In this document: piece by piece, positions 48,186-57,814 of the stretch
How positions within the stretch are numbered: position 1 is the stretch's first letter
Layout of the letters: each line of letters opens with the position of its first letter
NCBI GenBank assembly: GCA_963840445.1
Contig: CAWIZC010000019.1
Coordinates: forward strand, 1-64,000
Reading direction: 5' to 3'
Origin: AWTP1-13 sp963840445
GTDB lineage: Bacteria; Pseudomonadota; Alphaproteobacteria; Rhizobiales; Hyphomicrobiaceae
Length of the DNA: 64,000 nt
Notes under the pieces: model-generated
The model's input: the letters and a program-made list of their open reading frames with translations, nothing else
The model's database searches: none
What the model was told of the DNA's origin: nothing
Translations under genes and position numbers: made by a program

Positions 48186-49637
48186 ATGCCCGAAACAAGC
48201 AACGTCGACTACTCGACCAAGATCCCCAACAACGTCGGGCTTACCGACGACCAGCGCGTCCTGAAGGCGCTGGAGCAATGGCATCCGGGCTATATCGACT
48301 GGTGGATGACCATGGGGCCCGAAGGTTTCCAGACCTCAGACGTCTACCTGCGCACCGCCATCAGCATCGATCCGAAGGGCTGGGCCAAGTTCGACTACGT
48401 GAAGATGCCGGAGTATCGCTGGGGCATCCTGCTGGCGCCCCGTCAGGAGGACCGGCAGGTGAACTTCGGCACCCACAAGGGCGAGAAGGCCTGGCAGGAT
48501 GTGCCGGGCGAGTATCGCGCCATGCTGCGCCGCCTGATCGTGGTGCAGGGTGACACGGAGCCCGCCAGCGTCGAGCAGCAGCGCCACTTGGGCAAGACTG
48601 CGCCGTCGCTCTACGACATGCGCAACCTGTTCCAGGTCAACGTCGAGGAAGGCCGCCACCTGTGGGCGATGGTCTACCTGCTGCAGAAGTATTTCGGCAA
48701 GGATGGCCGCGAGGAGGCGGAAGGCCTGCTGCAGCGCCGCTCGGGCGACGACGACAAGCCGCGCATGCTGGGCGCCTTCAACGAGGCGACGCCGGACTGG
48801 CTGTCTTTCTTCATGTTCACCTTCTACACCGACCGCGACGGCAAGATGCAGCTCGAGAGCCTAGCGCAATCGGGCTTCGATCCGTTGTCGCGCACCTGCC
48901 GCTTCATGCTGACCGAGGAAGCGCATCACATGTTCGTCGGCGAGACGGGCGTGGGGCGCATCATCGAGCGCACCTGCCAGGCCATGAAGGAGGCCGGCAT
49001 CGAGGATCCCTACGACATCAATGCGGTGCGCAAGCTGGGCGTGATCGATCTGCCGACCATCCAGAAGAAGTCGAACCTGCATTTCACGCTGTCACTCGAC
49101 CTGTTCGGATCGGAGGTCTCCACCAACGCCGCCAACTACTACAACAACGGTCTCAAGGGCCGTTACCAGGAGACCAGAATCGAGGACGACCACCTGCTGA
49201 CCGGCTCGACCTATCCCGTGAGCAAGCTGGTGGACGGGCAGATCAGGATGATCGACGAGCCGGCGCTGACGGCCATGAACATGCGACTGCGCGACGACTA
49301 CGTCACCGACTGCGCCAAAGGCATGGAACGCTGGAACAAGGTGATCGAGAAGGCCGGCGTGAAATTCCGCCTGACGCTGCCCCACGTCGCTTTTCACCGC
49401 CACATCGGCGAGTTCCAGAACGTGAAGGCCTCCCCCGATGGCCAGGTGCTCAGCGATCCCGAGTGGATCAAGAAGAAGGACGAGTGGCTGCCGTCCAAGG
49501 ACGATGGCGCCTTCATCGAGAGCCTCATGAGCCCGTGCTGGGAGCGCGGCAAGTTCGCCTCCTGGATCTCGCAGCCCAAGGTCGGCATCGACAACAAGCC
49601 CGGCGACTTCGAATACGTGAAGATCCACCAGGGTTAG
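48186..49637 (+). CDS. boxB: Benzoyl-CoA 2,3-epoxidase subunit BoxB
   Basis: A 483-residue diiron oxygenase that, with BoxA as electron donor, epoxidises benzoyl-CoA at C2-C3. The iron ligands appear as E125 in QGDTEPASVEQQ, E155 and H158 in VNVEEGRHLW, D216 in FYTDRDGK, and E245 and H248 in MLTEEAHHMF. Their spacing matches exactly the ligand set I recall for Azoarcus BoxB (E120, E150, H153, D211, E240, H243), shifted by five residues. The frame is unbroken. The protein is cytoplasmic. boxB is flanked on both sides by inverted REP-like elements. Confidence 0.97.
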   Translation: MPETSNVDYSTKIPNNVGLTDDQRVLKALEQWHPGYIDWWMTMGPEGFQTSDVYLRTAISIDPKGWAKFDYVKMPEYRWGILLAPRQEDRQVNFGTHKGEKAWQDVPGEYRAMLRRLIVVQGDTEPASVEQQRHLGKTAPSLYDMRNLFQVNVEEGRHLWAMVYLLQKYFGKDGREEAEGLLQRRSGDDDKPRMLGAFNEATPDWLSFFMFTFYTDRDGKMQLESLAQSGFDPLSRTCRFMLTEEAHHMFVGETGVGRIIERTCQAMKEAGIEDPYDINAVRKLGVIDLPTIQKKSNLHFTLSLDLFGSEVSTNAANYYNNGLKGRYQETRIEDDHLLTGSTYPVSKLVDGQIRMIDEPALTAMNMRLRDDYVTDCAKGMERWNKVIEKAGVKFRLTLPHVAFHRHIGEFQNVKASPDGQVLSDPEWIKKKDEWLPSKDDGAFIESLMSPCWERGKFASWISQPKVGIDNKPGDFEYVKIHQG

Positions 49638-49644
49638 CTTGAAT

Positions 49645-49759
49645 CCCCTCTCCCCACCCCTTCGTGGCGAGAGGGTTAGGGTGAGGGGCGGTCGCTTGCT
49701 CCGGCGCTCGTTGCTGCCCCTCACCCCGACCCTCTCCCCGCAAGTACGGGGAGAGGGAG
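49645..49759. repeat. REP/BIME-like element, copy 2 inverted (between boxB and boxA)
   Basis: The reverse complement aligns over its full length with 48056-48159: CCCTCTCCCCAC with an imperfect partner at the left and CCCTCTCCCCG/CGGGGAGAGGG (49730-49757) at the right, with a similar spacer. Copies 1 and 2 therefore form a large inverted repeat around boxB. Confidence 0.85.
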
Positions 49760-49775
49760 AACGCAGGGGTCTCCC

Positions 49776-50981
49776 ATGAACGCTCCGACGCTGTCCTCCG
49801 AGTTCAAGAAGCAGCATCTCATCGACCCTGAGATCTGCATTCGCTGCAATACCTGCGAGGCCACTTGCCCGGTCGGGGCTGTCACGCACGACGACGCCAA
49901 TTACGTGGTCGATGCGGACAAGTGCAACTATTGCATGGACTGCATTGCGCCATGTCCGACCGGCTCGATCGACAACTGGCGCGTCGTCAAGGCGCCGTAT
50001 TCGCTCGCCGAGCAGCTCGGCTGGACCGAGCTGCCCCGCCAGGAGGATTTCGGCGAGGCAGCTGCGGCGGCGACCGAGGCCGTCGAAAGCGAGGTCGGCG
50101 CGCTATTGGAGCAGGCCCATGCCGGCAGCGGCGGCAAGCCGGTGGCGCCGGCATCCGCCTCCAAGCCTGTCGTCAACCTGTTCACCCGCAGCAAGCCGGC
50201 CATCGCCACCGTACAGGGCAACTACCGCATCACGGCCGCGGGCTCATCGAGCGATGTCCGCCATATCGTGCTGTCGTTCGGCGCCACGGTGTTTCCGGTA
50301 TTGGAAGGCCAGTCGATCGGCATCGTCGTTCCCGGCACTCGTCCTGACGGCCGCCCCCACGATGTTCGTCTCTATTCGATCGCCTCCTCGCGCGACGGCG
50401 AGAAGCGCAACGCCAACAACGTCAGCCTGACGGTCAAGCGGGCCGAGGGCGGCATGGCATCCAACTATCTTTGCGGTCTGCAGGTCGGCGCCAAGGTGCA
50501 GGTGACCGGCCCGTTCGGCGCCACCTTCCTGATGCCGAACGACCCCAACTGCAGCATCTTGATGATCTGTACCGGCACAGGCTCGGCGCCGTTCCGGGCC
50601 TTCACCGAACGCCGCCGCCGGGCGGCTCCCGGCGCGCCCGGCAAGCTGATGATGTTCTTCGGCGCGCGCACGCCCCAGGAGCTGCCCTACTTCGGCCCCC
50701 TGCAGAAAGTGCCCGACCGCCTGCTCGAAAAGCATCTCGTGTTCTCTCGCCTGCCCGGCCAATCCAAGGAGTACGTGCAGGACCGCATGCGCGCCGAGGC
50801 AGGGCCGGTCGCCGACCTGCTGAAGGCCGAGCAAGGCCATATTTTCATCTGCGGCCTGAAGGGTATGGAAGCTGGCGTCGAGGACGCTCTGGACAGTATT
50901 TGCCGTGATCACGGCCTCGACTGGAATGCGCTCAAGCCACATATGCGCGCATCCGGCCGCTACCACGTCGAAACCTATTGA
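49776..50981 (+). CDS. boxA: Benzoyl-CoA 2,3-epoxidase subunit BoxA (ferredoxin-NADPH reductase)
   Basis: A 401-residue electron-transfer subunit. Two [4Fe-4S] clusters are bound by C21-C24-C27-C31 (ICIRCNTCEATCPVG) and C50-C53-C56-C60 (KCNYCMDCIAPCPTG). The C-terminal FNR-like part has RLYSIASSRDGEKRN for FAD and ICTGTGSAPFRAFTE for NADPH, ending in the family GRYHVETY tail. It passes electrons from NADPH to the BoxB diiron centre. The start follows a GGGGTC region. Gene order boxC-boxB-boxA is unusual only in orientation and in the REP elements between them. Confidence 0.97.
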   Translation: MNAPTLSSEFKKQHLIDPEICIRCNTCEATCPVGAVTHDDANYVVDADKCNYCMDCIAPCPTGSIDNWRVVKAPYSLAEQLGWTELPRQEDFGEAAAAATEAVESEVGALLEQAHAGSGGKPVAPASASKPVVNLFTRSKPAIATVQGNYRITAAGSSSDVRHIVLSFGATVFPVLEGQSIGIVVPGTRPDGRPHDVRLYSIASSRDGEKRNANNVSLTVKRAEGGMASNYLCGLQVGAKVQVTGPFGATFLMPNDPNCSILMICTGTGSAPFRAFTERRRRAAPGAPGKLMMFFGARTPQELPYFGPLQKVPDRLLEKHLVFSRLPGQSKEYVQDRMRAEAGPVADLLKAEQGHIFICGLKGMEAGVEDALDSICRDHGLDWNALKPHMRASGRYHVETY

Positions 50982-51011
50982 GAGGCGTGTTACTGATGGG
51001 CGGCCAAGCCT

Positions 51012-51027
51012 TGCAAGAACCGTTGCA
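51012..51027. promoter_or_regulatory. Candidate operator before the importer operon, TGCA-N8-TGCA
   Basis: TTGCAAGAACCGTTGCAA places two TGCA boxes 12 bases apart, the same spacing as the 40029/40041 pair at the ligase promoter. It lies about 120 bases before the binding-protein gene and 28 bases after the boxA stop, so the importer may have its own BoxR-responsive promoter. Confidence 0.4.
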
Positions 51028-51147
51028 AATGCCGGCCTGTCATGCGAGCCAAGGCACCGGACAGAGGCGTCCGGCGCAGAACTCCGTCGGATCAATCGCA
51101 GAGTAAGTTCGCATTCGTAGGGTGATGCAGAGGTAGGGAGGAAACTG

Positions 51148-52341
51148 ATGTCGATCGACAATGCGCGGGCCACGTCCCGCAGAGGCGTAATCAAGGGTGG
51201 CGCAGCACTCGCGGCGGCCACCGCCGTGCCAACGGGCTGGGCCATTGCGCAGGCCAAGCCGCTGAAGGTCGGCCTGATGCTTCCCTATTCTGGTACCTTC
51301 GCCAAGCTGGGTGAGAACATCACCTTCGCCGTCGATCTGCTGATCGCCGAGAAGGGCGGCAAGCTGGGCGGGCGTGAGATCCAGATCGTCAAGCTCGACG
51401 ACGAGTTCAAGCCCGAGAACGCCCCGCAGAACGCCGACCGGCTGGTCAAGCGCGACGGCGTCGACGTCCTGATCGGCACCGTGCATTCGGGCGTGCAGAT
51501 GGGCATCCACAAGGTCGTGTCGGAGAGCGGCACGCTTACCATCGTGCCCAACGCCGGCAACGTCGCCGTGACGCGCAACCTGTGCGCCAAGAACGTGTTC
51601 CGCACGTCCTTCTCCAACTGGCAGCCAGCCTACGGCATGGGCGTGGCCGCAGCCAAGAAGGGCTACAAGAAGGCCGTCTGGGTAACGTGGGACTATGCAG
51701 CCGGCGCTGAAAGCGGCGCCGGCTTCAAGGAGGGTTTCGAGAAGGGCGGCGGAGAGGTATTGCCCAATCTCACTCTGCCGTTCCCGCAAACCAACTTCCA
51801 GCCTCTGCTCGCGCAGATTCCAGGGCTCGGCGTGGACGTGGTCGGCTCGTTCTTCGCGGGCGGCGGCGCCGTCCAGTTCGTCAAGGAGTACGCTGCGGCC
51901 GCTCTCAAGGCACCCTTGTGCGGCTCCGGGTTCCTGACCGAGGGCACTCTGGAGGCCCAAGGTGCGGCGGCGGACGGTATCGAAACCGGGCTGCACTACG
52001 GCGACGGCCTCGACAATCCCAAGAACAATGCATTCCGCAAAGCCTTCAAGGACAAGGCCGGCCGCGAGGCCGATGTCTATGCCGTGCAGGGCTATGACGC
52101 GGCGCAGCTGCTGGCGATTGGCTTGGAGGCGGTGCAGGGCAAGCTCGAGGACGAGGCCAATCTCTACAAGGCCATGCGCGCGGCCAAGATCGATTCACCG
52201 CGCGGCACGATCAGCATCTCGCCCTCTCAGGACGTCATTCAGAACATCTACCTGCGCAAGGTGGAAGGCGGCCTGAACAAGGTGATCGGCATCGCCGCCG
52301 AGAACCTCGCCGACCCGGGCACCGGCTGCAAGTTGACCTGA
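51148..52341 (+). CDS. ABC transporter substrate-binding protein, branched-chain-amino-acid (LivK) type, probably for benzoate or related aromatic acid
   Basis: A 397-residue periplasmic binding protein (Peripla_BP_6 type I fold). The N-terminus TSRRGVIKGGAALAAATAVP has a twin-arginine-like pair and a hydrophobic core, so export could be Tat or Sec. The mature protein begins KPLKVGLMLPYSGTFAKLGE; LGGREIQIVKLDDEFKPENA and VSGTVHSGV-like strands follow. Members of this group bind aromatic acids, amino acids or polyamines. Location between boxA and two permease genes points to an aromatic acid. A 12-bp-stem hairpin follows the stop. Confidence 0.93.
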   Translation: MSIDNARATSRRGVIKGGAALAAATAVPTGWAIAQAKPLKVGLMLPYSGTFAKLGENITFAVDLLIAEKGGKLGGREIQIVKLDDEFKPENAPQNADRLVKRDGVDVLIGTVHSGVQMGIHKVVSESGTLTIVPNAGNVAVTRNLCAKNVFRTSFSNWQPAYGMGVAAAKKGYKKAVWVTWDYAAGAESGAGFKEGFEKGGGEVLPNLTLPFPQTNFQPLLAQIPGLGVDVVGSFFAGGGAVQFVKEYAAAALKAPLCGSGFLTEGTLEAQGAAADGIETGLHYGDGLDNPKNNAFRKAFKDKAGREADVYAVQGYDAAQLLAIGLEAVQGKLEDEANLYKAMRAAKIDSPRGTISISPSQDVIQNIYLRKVEGGLNKVIGIAAENLADPGTGCKLT

Positions 52342-52355
52342 TCCACACGCTGCGG

Positions 52356-52383
52356 GCCGGCCCGTCTCGCAAGACGGGCCGGC
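52356..52383 (+). terminator. Strong hairpin after the binding-protein gene
   Basis: GCCGGCCCGTCT, loop CGCA, and AGACGGGCCGGC form a perfect 12-bp GC-rich stem with a tetraloop, starting 15 bases after the stop codon. A short pyrimidine tract follows. In importer operons such hairpins often reduce read-through and raise the ratio of binding protein to permease. Confidence 0.75.
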
Positions 52384-52415
52384 TCTCTGCATCACTTGAG
52401 CCCACGATCTGCGCC

Positions 52416-53288
52416 ATGGACTTTCCGGGATTGCTCGCGCAGCTCCTCAACGGCGTGCAGTATGGGCTGCTGCTGTTCCTCATCTCCAGCGGGCTGACGC
52501 TGATCTTCGGCGTGATGGGCATCATCAATCTGGCCCACGGCTCGCTGTTCATGATCGGCGCCTACGTCGCCTATCTGGTGGCCCGCCAGTGGGGGACGGT
52601 GTGGCTGGCGCTGCCGGTAGCGGTCGTCGGCGGCATCCTGCTCGGTCTTCTGCTGGAGCGTGGCCTGTTCCGCTATTTCTACACGCGCGACCACCTCGAT
52701 CAGGTGTTGCTGACCTTCGCGCTGATCCTACTGTTCGAGGAAGGCCGCTCGCTGCTGGTCGGCAACGACTTCTACTCCGTGCCGGTGCCGGCCCTGTTCG
52801 ACTTCTCGGTGCCGATCACCTCCGGCTTCAGCTATTCGGCCTACCGCTTCACGGTGATCGCCATCTGCCTGGCGCTCGCGGCGCTGCTGTTTCTTTGGAT
52901 CGAGCGCACCAAGATGGGCGCCATCATTCGCGCCGCCGCCGAGAAGCCCGAGATGGTGGACGTGCTCGGCATCGACGCGCGCGGCGTCTACATGACAGTG
53001 TTCGCCCTTGGCACCGCGCTGGCGCTGGTGGCGGGCGTGCTGGCGGCGCCGCTCTATTCCGTCTACCCCAACATGGGCGACGGGTTCCTGATCATCTCGT
53101 TCGTGGTGGTGGTGATCGGCGGCCTCGGCTCGGTGTCGGGCGCGTTCTGGTCCGCGCTCGTCATCGGGCTCGTCGACACGCTCGGCAAGGCCTACGTGCC
53201 GAAGGTGGCTGGTCTCGCCGTCTATGTGCTGATGGCCGCCGTGCTGCTGTGGCGGCCGTCCGGCCTGTTCGGCCAGCAGCGCACATGA
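52416..53288 (+). CDS. ABC permease, LivH type
   Basis: A 290-residue inner-membrane permease with about eight helices. LLNGVQYGLLLFLISSGLTL, IFGVMGIINLAHGSLFMIGA and the cytoplasmic-coupling stretch KMGAIIRAAAEKPEMVDVLG are characteristic of the LivH family. It forms the transmembrane channel with the LivM-type partner. Its stop overlaps the start of the next gene by four bases (ATGA), showing translational coupling in the transporter operon. Substrate assignment as an aromatic acid rests on the neighbourhood. Confidence 0.94.
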   Translation: MDFPGLLAQLLNGVQYGLLLFLISSGLTLIFGVMGIINLAHGSLFMIGAYVAYLVARQWGTVWLALPVAVVGGILLGLLLERGLFRYFYTRDHLDQVLLTFALILLFEEGRSLLVGNDFYSVPVPALFDFSVPITSGFSYSAYRFTVIAICLALAALLFLWIERTKMGAIIRAAAEKPEMVDVLGIDARGVYMTVFALGTALALVAGVLAAPLYSVYPNMGDGFLIISFVVVVIGGLGSVSGAFWSALVIGLVDTLGKAYVPKVAGLAVYVLMAAVLLWRPSGLFGQQRT

Positions 53289-54401
53289 CCGAAGCGCGGA
53301 GCATGCTGCCTCGCACAATGTACGGGCGCATAGGTCTGGCGCTCGGTGCATTGCTGCTGGCGGTAGTTCCACCTTTTGCGCCGAGCTACTATACCGAGCT
53401 CGGCACCTACGCGATGATCTCCGCCATGCTGGCGCTCAGCCTGCAGCTGCTTGGTCGGCTGCACGGGGCTGGTCAGCCTCGGCCATGCCGCCTTCTACGG
53501 ACTTGCGGCCTACACCGTCTATCTCATCACGCCGGCCGGCAACGGTCTGTCGATCCTCATCACGCTTCCGGCCGCTGTGATTGCTGCCGGCCTGGCGGCG
53601 CTGCTGGTCGGCTCGCTGTCGCTGCGCACCAAGGGCTTCTTCTTTCTGATGGTGACGCTGGCGTTCGGGCAGATGGTGTTCTTCCTGTTTCACGACACCA
53701 AGCTCGGTGGCGGTACCGACGGCGCCTTCCTCACCCGGCCGGTGCTGTCGCTGTTCAGTTGGGAGATGCCGCTCAACCGGCGCCAGCGACCCATGGCCAC
53801 CTATTACGTGGCGCTCGGGTTGTTGGTGGCGATGTACCTTGGGCTGGTCGTATTGCTGCGCTCGCTGTTCGGGCGTGTCCTGCAAGGCATCCGCGTCAAC
53901 GAGCACCGCATGCAGGCGCTTGGATTCAACACCTACCGCTACAAGCTGGCGGCGTTCGTGATCGCCGGCTCGCTGGCGGGCGTGGCCGGCCACATGTGGG
54001 CCATGCACCGCGGCTTCGTGAACCCCGAGTTGATCGGCTGGCATCGATCCGCCGAGGCGCTGCTGATGATCCTGATCGGCGGATTGGGCACCCTGCACGG
54101 TCCCATCATTGGCGCGCTCGCCTTCACCGGCCTGACGGAGTTGCCGCAGGTCATGGAGGAATGGAAGCCGTTCGCGACGATCTTCAACGCCATCGGCCTG
54201 CCGAAGGTCGGGGCATTTCTGCAGCCCTTGTCCGAGCGCCCGCTGCTGCTGGAAGGCGTCATCATCCTGCTGGTCGTGCTGGCGCTGCCGAAGGGATTGA
54301 GCGGTATCACCTTGCCGCGCTGGCTGCGTGACAAGATGGGCGGCCACGCACCTGCCGCGATCACGCCCGCATCCGCCGCCGAGGTGCGCCCCAATGGCTG
54401 A
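53285..54401 (+). CDS. ABC permease, LivM type, one frame break
   Basis: A permease of about 372 codons. The start overlaps the LivH-type stop. The first 55 codons (MTEARSMLPRTMYGRIGLAL and LGTYAMISAMLALSLQLL) are followed by an extra G at 53453-53454; the corrected frame continues VGCTGLVSLGHAAFYGLAAY, FFFLMVTLAFGQMVFFLFHD, GIRVNEHRMQALGFNTYRYK and ILIGGLGTLHGPIIGALAF, the typical LivM blocks. About ten membrane helices are visible. The end overlaps the next ATPase gene by eight bases. Confidence 0.92.
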
Positions 54402-55160
54402 TGCGCGCCCAAGCACCCGACCTGTGCTCGCAACGCATGGATTGACGCGCAGTTTCGGCGGCCTCATCGCCGTGCGCGATGTCTCGATCTCGCTGCATCA
54501 AGGCGAGCTGCACGCTGTGATCGGGCCGAACGGTGCGGGCAAGACCACGCTTGTCAACATGCTGTCGGGCGAGATCCAACCGACCGCCGGGCGCATCGAG
54601 CTCAACGGCCGCGAAGTGGCCGGCGAGCCGGCTTGGCGGATGACCAGGGCCGGGGTCGGCCGTTCGTTCCAGCGCACCAACATCTTCGCGACCTTGCCGG
54701 TGCTGGAGAACGTCCGCCTGGCGGTGCAGGCGGTGAGTTCGGCGCCGCTGCGCCCCTTCCAGCAGGCATCGAGCGATGGGGGCCTTGTCGACAAGGCACG
54801 CGCCACCCTGCAGCGAGTCGGTCTGGGCGGCACGGCGGACCGGCTCGCCGGCGCCCTCTCGCATGGCGAGCAGCGCCAGCTCGAGATAGCCATGACCCTC
54901 GCCGGCGATCCCAAGGTCCTGCTGTTGGACGAGCCCTTGGCCGGGATGGGGCCGGAGGAATCGGAGCGGCTGACCGGGCTGCTGCAGAGCTTGGCCCGCG
55001 AGCATGCCGTGCTGCTGATCGAGCATGACATGGATTTCGTATTCGCGGTCGCCGACTGGATGACCGTGATGGCAGAAGGCGCCATGTTGGCCGAAGGCAA
55101 GCCGGCCGCCATCCGCGCCAACACGGCCGTGCAAGAAGCCTACCTCGGGGGGCATGCGTG

Positions 55161-55161
<1 letters not shown>
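54394..55161 (+). CDS. ABC ATPase, LivG type
   Basis: A 255-residue ATPase. Walker A is GPNGAGKTTLVNMLSG, the signature is LSHGEQRQLEIAMTL, Walker B is VLLLDEPLAGMGPEE and the switch His is in LLIEHDMDFVF. The text FATLPVLENVRLAVQA and the C-terminal EAYLGGHA tail mark the LivG subclass, which pairs with LivF. The gene overlaps both neighbours, so the operon is tightly coupled. It powers uptake with the LivF-type subunit. Confidence 0.95.
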
Positions 55162-55889
<728 letters not shown>

Positions 55890-55892
55890 GTG

Positions 55893-56699
55893 ATGCCGTT
55901 TGCCAACGTCGAAGGCCGCCAGATTGAATATCGCATGATCCCGGGCGATGCGCTGGCGCAACCGACGCTGGTGTTCCTGCACGAGGGACTGGGGTGCGCG
56001 GCGCTGTGGCGCGACTTTCCCGACAGGATCGCCGCCCGCCTCGGGGCGCGGGCGCTCATCTACTCCCGCTTCGGCTACGGCCAGTCGGACGGGCTGCTGG
56101 CCAAACGCACGCCGCGCTTCATGCACGAGGAGGCGCTCAAGGTCCTCCCCGTCCTGCTCGATCAACTGGGCATCGACAATCCCCTTCTGATCGGCCATTC
56201 GGATGGCGCGTCGATCGCCATCATCCACGCCGCAGCCGGCGAGCGACCGGTCAGCGGACTGGCCCTGATGGCGCCGCACGTGATTGTCGAGCAGGTCTGC
56301 GTGAACAGCATCGCGCACATCCGCGACACCTATCGCACGGGGCCGCTCAAGTCGCGGCTGGCCAAATACCATGCCCGCGTCGATGATGCGTTCCTGGGCT
56401 GGGCCGACATCTGGCTGGAGCCGGAGTTCCGCAATTGGTCCATCGAGGGACTGGTTGCCAGCGTGCAGGCGCCCATGCTGCTGATCCAGGGTACAGACGA
56501 CGAGTACGGTACGCTGGACCAGCTCGACCGCATCGAGGCTCGGGCTGGCATGCCGACCCACCGCCTGGTGCTCGACCGATGTGGGCACTCCCCGCACCGC
56601 GATCAGGAGGCGGCTGTCATCGATGCCATCGTAGCCTTCGCCAAGGACGTTCGCCGCAGCGTGCGGCAGATCAATGGTCAGAAGGGAGAACGCGCATGA
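55893..56699 (+). CDS. Alpha/beta hydrolase, last but one gene of the box operon
   Basis: A 268-residue hydrolase starting at ATG 55893, three bases after the ATPase stop (GTG 55890 possible). LVFLHEGLGCAALWRDFP gives the oxyanion turn, LIYSRFGYGQSDG the usual second block, the Ser nucleophile is in LLIGHSDGASIAI, the acid in IQGTDDEYGT and the His in DRCGHSPHRDQEA. Similar hydrolases occur in box clusters and could hydrolyse a CoA thioester or a lactone from ring cleavage. That substrate is an inference. It overlaps the next gene by four bases. Confidence 0.88.
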   Translation: MPFANVEGRQIEYRMIPGDALAQPTLVFLHEGLGCAALWRDFPDRIAARLGARALIYSRFGYGQSDGLLAKRTPRFMHEEALKVLPVLLDQLGIDNPLLIGHSDGASIAIIHAAAGERPVSGLALMAPHVIVEQVCVNSIAHIRDTYRTGPLKSRLAKYHARVDDAFLGWADIWLEPEFRNWSIEGLVASVQAPMLLIQGTDDEYGTLDQLDRIEARAGMPTHRLVLDRCGHSPHRDQEAAVIDAIVAFAKDVRRSVRQINGQKGERA

Positions 56700-57646
56700 G
56701 CAAGACCTTCGCCTCCACCGGCGACATGGCCGAGAAGAAGATCACCTTCGCCGAGATCGGCCGCGACCTCTACGCCTTCACCGCCGAGGGCGACCCCAAT
56801 AGCGGGGTGATCGTCGGCGATGACGGCGTCATCGTCATCGACGCGCAGGCGACGCCGGCGATGGCCGGGCAGGTCATCGAGCGGGTCGCCAAGGTGACCG
56901 ACAAGCCGATCAAGTACGTGGTGCTGTCGCACTATCACGCGGTGCGCGTGCTCGGCGCCTCGGCCTACAAGGCGCAGGAGATCATCGCCTCGGACGCCTG
57001 TCGCGCCATGATCGCGGAGCGGGGCAAGGAGGACTGGGATTCCGAGTACGGCCGCTTCCCGCGCCTGTTCCGCGCCGCCGAGTCCATTCCGGGGCTGACC
57101 TGGCCGACGCTGACATTCAAGGACCGCATGACGCTCTACCTCGGCAAGCGCCGCGTCGAGCTGCGCTTCATCGGCCGGGCGCACACGGCCGGCGATATCC
57201 TCGCCTACGTCCCGGACGCCAACGTGGTGTTCTCGGGCGACATCGTCGAATACAAATCTGCCTGCTATTGCGGCGACGCGCACTTCACCGACTGGCCAGC
57301 GACGCTTTCGCGTCTCGATCGCGTCAAGGCGGACGCCCTGGTGCCGGGCCGCGGCGACGCCCTGGTCGGCGTCGACACGGTGGCCGAGGGCATCGCGCTG
57401 ACCCGCGACTTCCTGCGCGACACCTACACGCCCGTGAAGCGCGGCGTGGCGCGCGGCGCTTCGCTCAAGGATTGCTTCCAGGAGGCCACCGCCGCCATGC
57501 GGCCCAAATACGGCAGCTGGCCCATCTTCGAGCACTGCCAGCCGTTCAACATCGCCCGCGCCTACGACGAGGCGCAGGGCATTGACACACCGCGCATCTG
57601 GACGGCCGAGCGCGACCGCGCCATGTGGGAAGCTCTGCAAGGGTAG
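56696..57646 (+). CDS. MBL-fold hydrolase-like protein with altered metal motif, end of the box operon
   Basis: A 316-residue protein starting at ATG 56696 inside an ATGA overlap. The fold is metallo-beta-lactamase-like (DPNSGVIVGDDGVIVIDAQA, FIGRAHTAGDILAYVPDANVV, VFSGDIVEY) but the metal string reads LSHYHAVRVLGAS. This keeps the first two His and lacks the Asp-His pair of HxHxDH. The downstream His in RAHTAGD and Asp in SGD remain. This variant recurs in aromatic-degradation gene sets, in my experience of the family. It may bind one metal. Its co-translation with the hydrolase suggests a shared step after ring opening. Confidence 0.85.
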   Translation: MSKTFASTGDMAEKKITFAEIGRDLYAFTAEGDPNSGVIVGDDGVIVIDAQATPAMAGQVIERVAKVTDKPIKYVVLSHYHAVRVLGASAYKAQEIIASDACRAMIAERGKEDWDSEYGRFPRLFRAAESIPGLTWPTLTFKDRMTLYLGKRRVELRFIGRAHTAGDILAYVPDANVVFSGDIVEYKSACYCGDAHFTDWPATLSRLDRVKADALVPGRGDALVGVDTVAEGIALTRDFLRDTYTPVKRGVARGASLKDCFQEATAAMRPKYGSWPIFEHCQPFNIARAYDEAQGIDTPRIWTAERDRAMWEALQG

Positions 57647-57669
57647 GCCAGCACCCCGGCAGGACAACC

Positions 57670-57799
57670 GTCATCCCGGAAGCCGAGGCCGGCCCAACAG
57701 CCGGACGAGGCTATCCGGGACCTCGTGAGGTCGGTCGCGAGAGGTCCCCGCTCTCGATGATTGTGCGGGGCGCGCCCGCATCATCGAGGCCGGGATGAC
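57670..57799. repeat. Intergenic repeat with 10-bp inverted ends
   Basis: GTCATCCCGG at 57670-57679 and its complement CCGGGATGAC at 57790-57799 bound a 130-base GC-rich block with further self-complementarity. The same head recurs at 60912. It lies between two convergent genes, so it may also end transcription from both sides. Confidence 0.7.
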
Positions 57800-57814
57800 C
57801 GTGGAAGGATCCCG

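Noticed and set aside
48056..49759. CRISPR-like repeats near boxB
   Set aside because: Only two copies, inverted to each other, with no regular spacers; they are palindromic intergenic elements.
56696..57646. Reading the operon's last gene as a standard beta-lactamase or glyoxalase II
   Set aside because: The HxHxDH string is altered to HYHAVR, so a standard two-zinc enzyme cannot be claimed.
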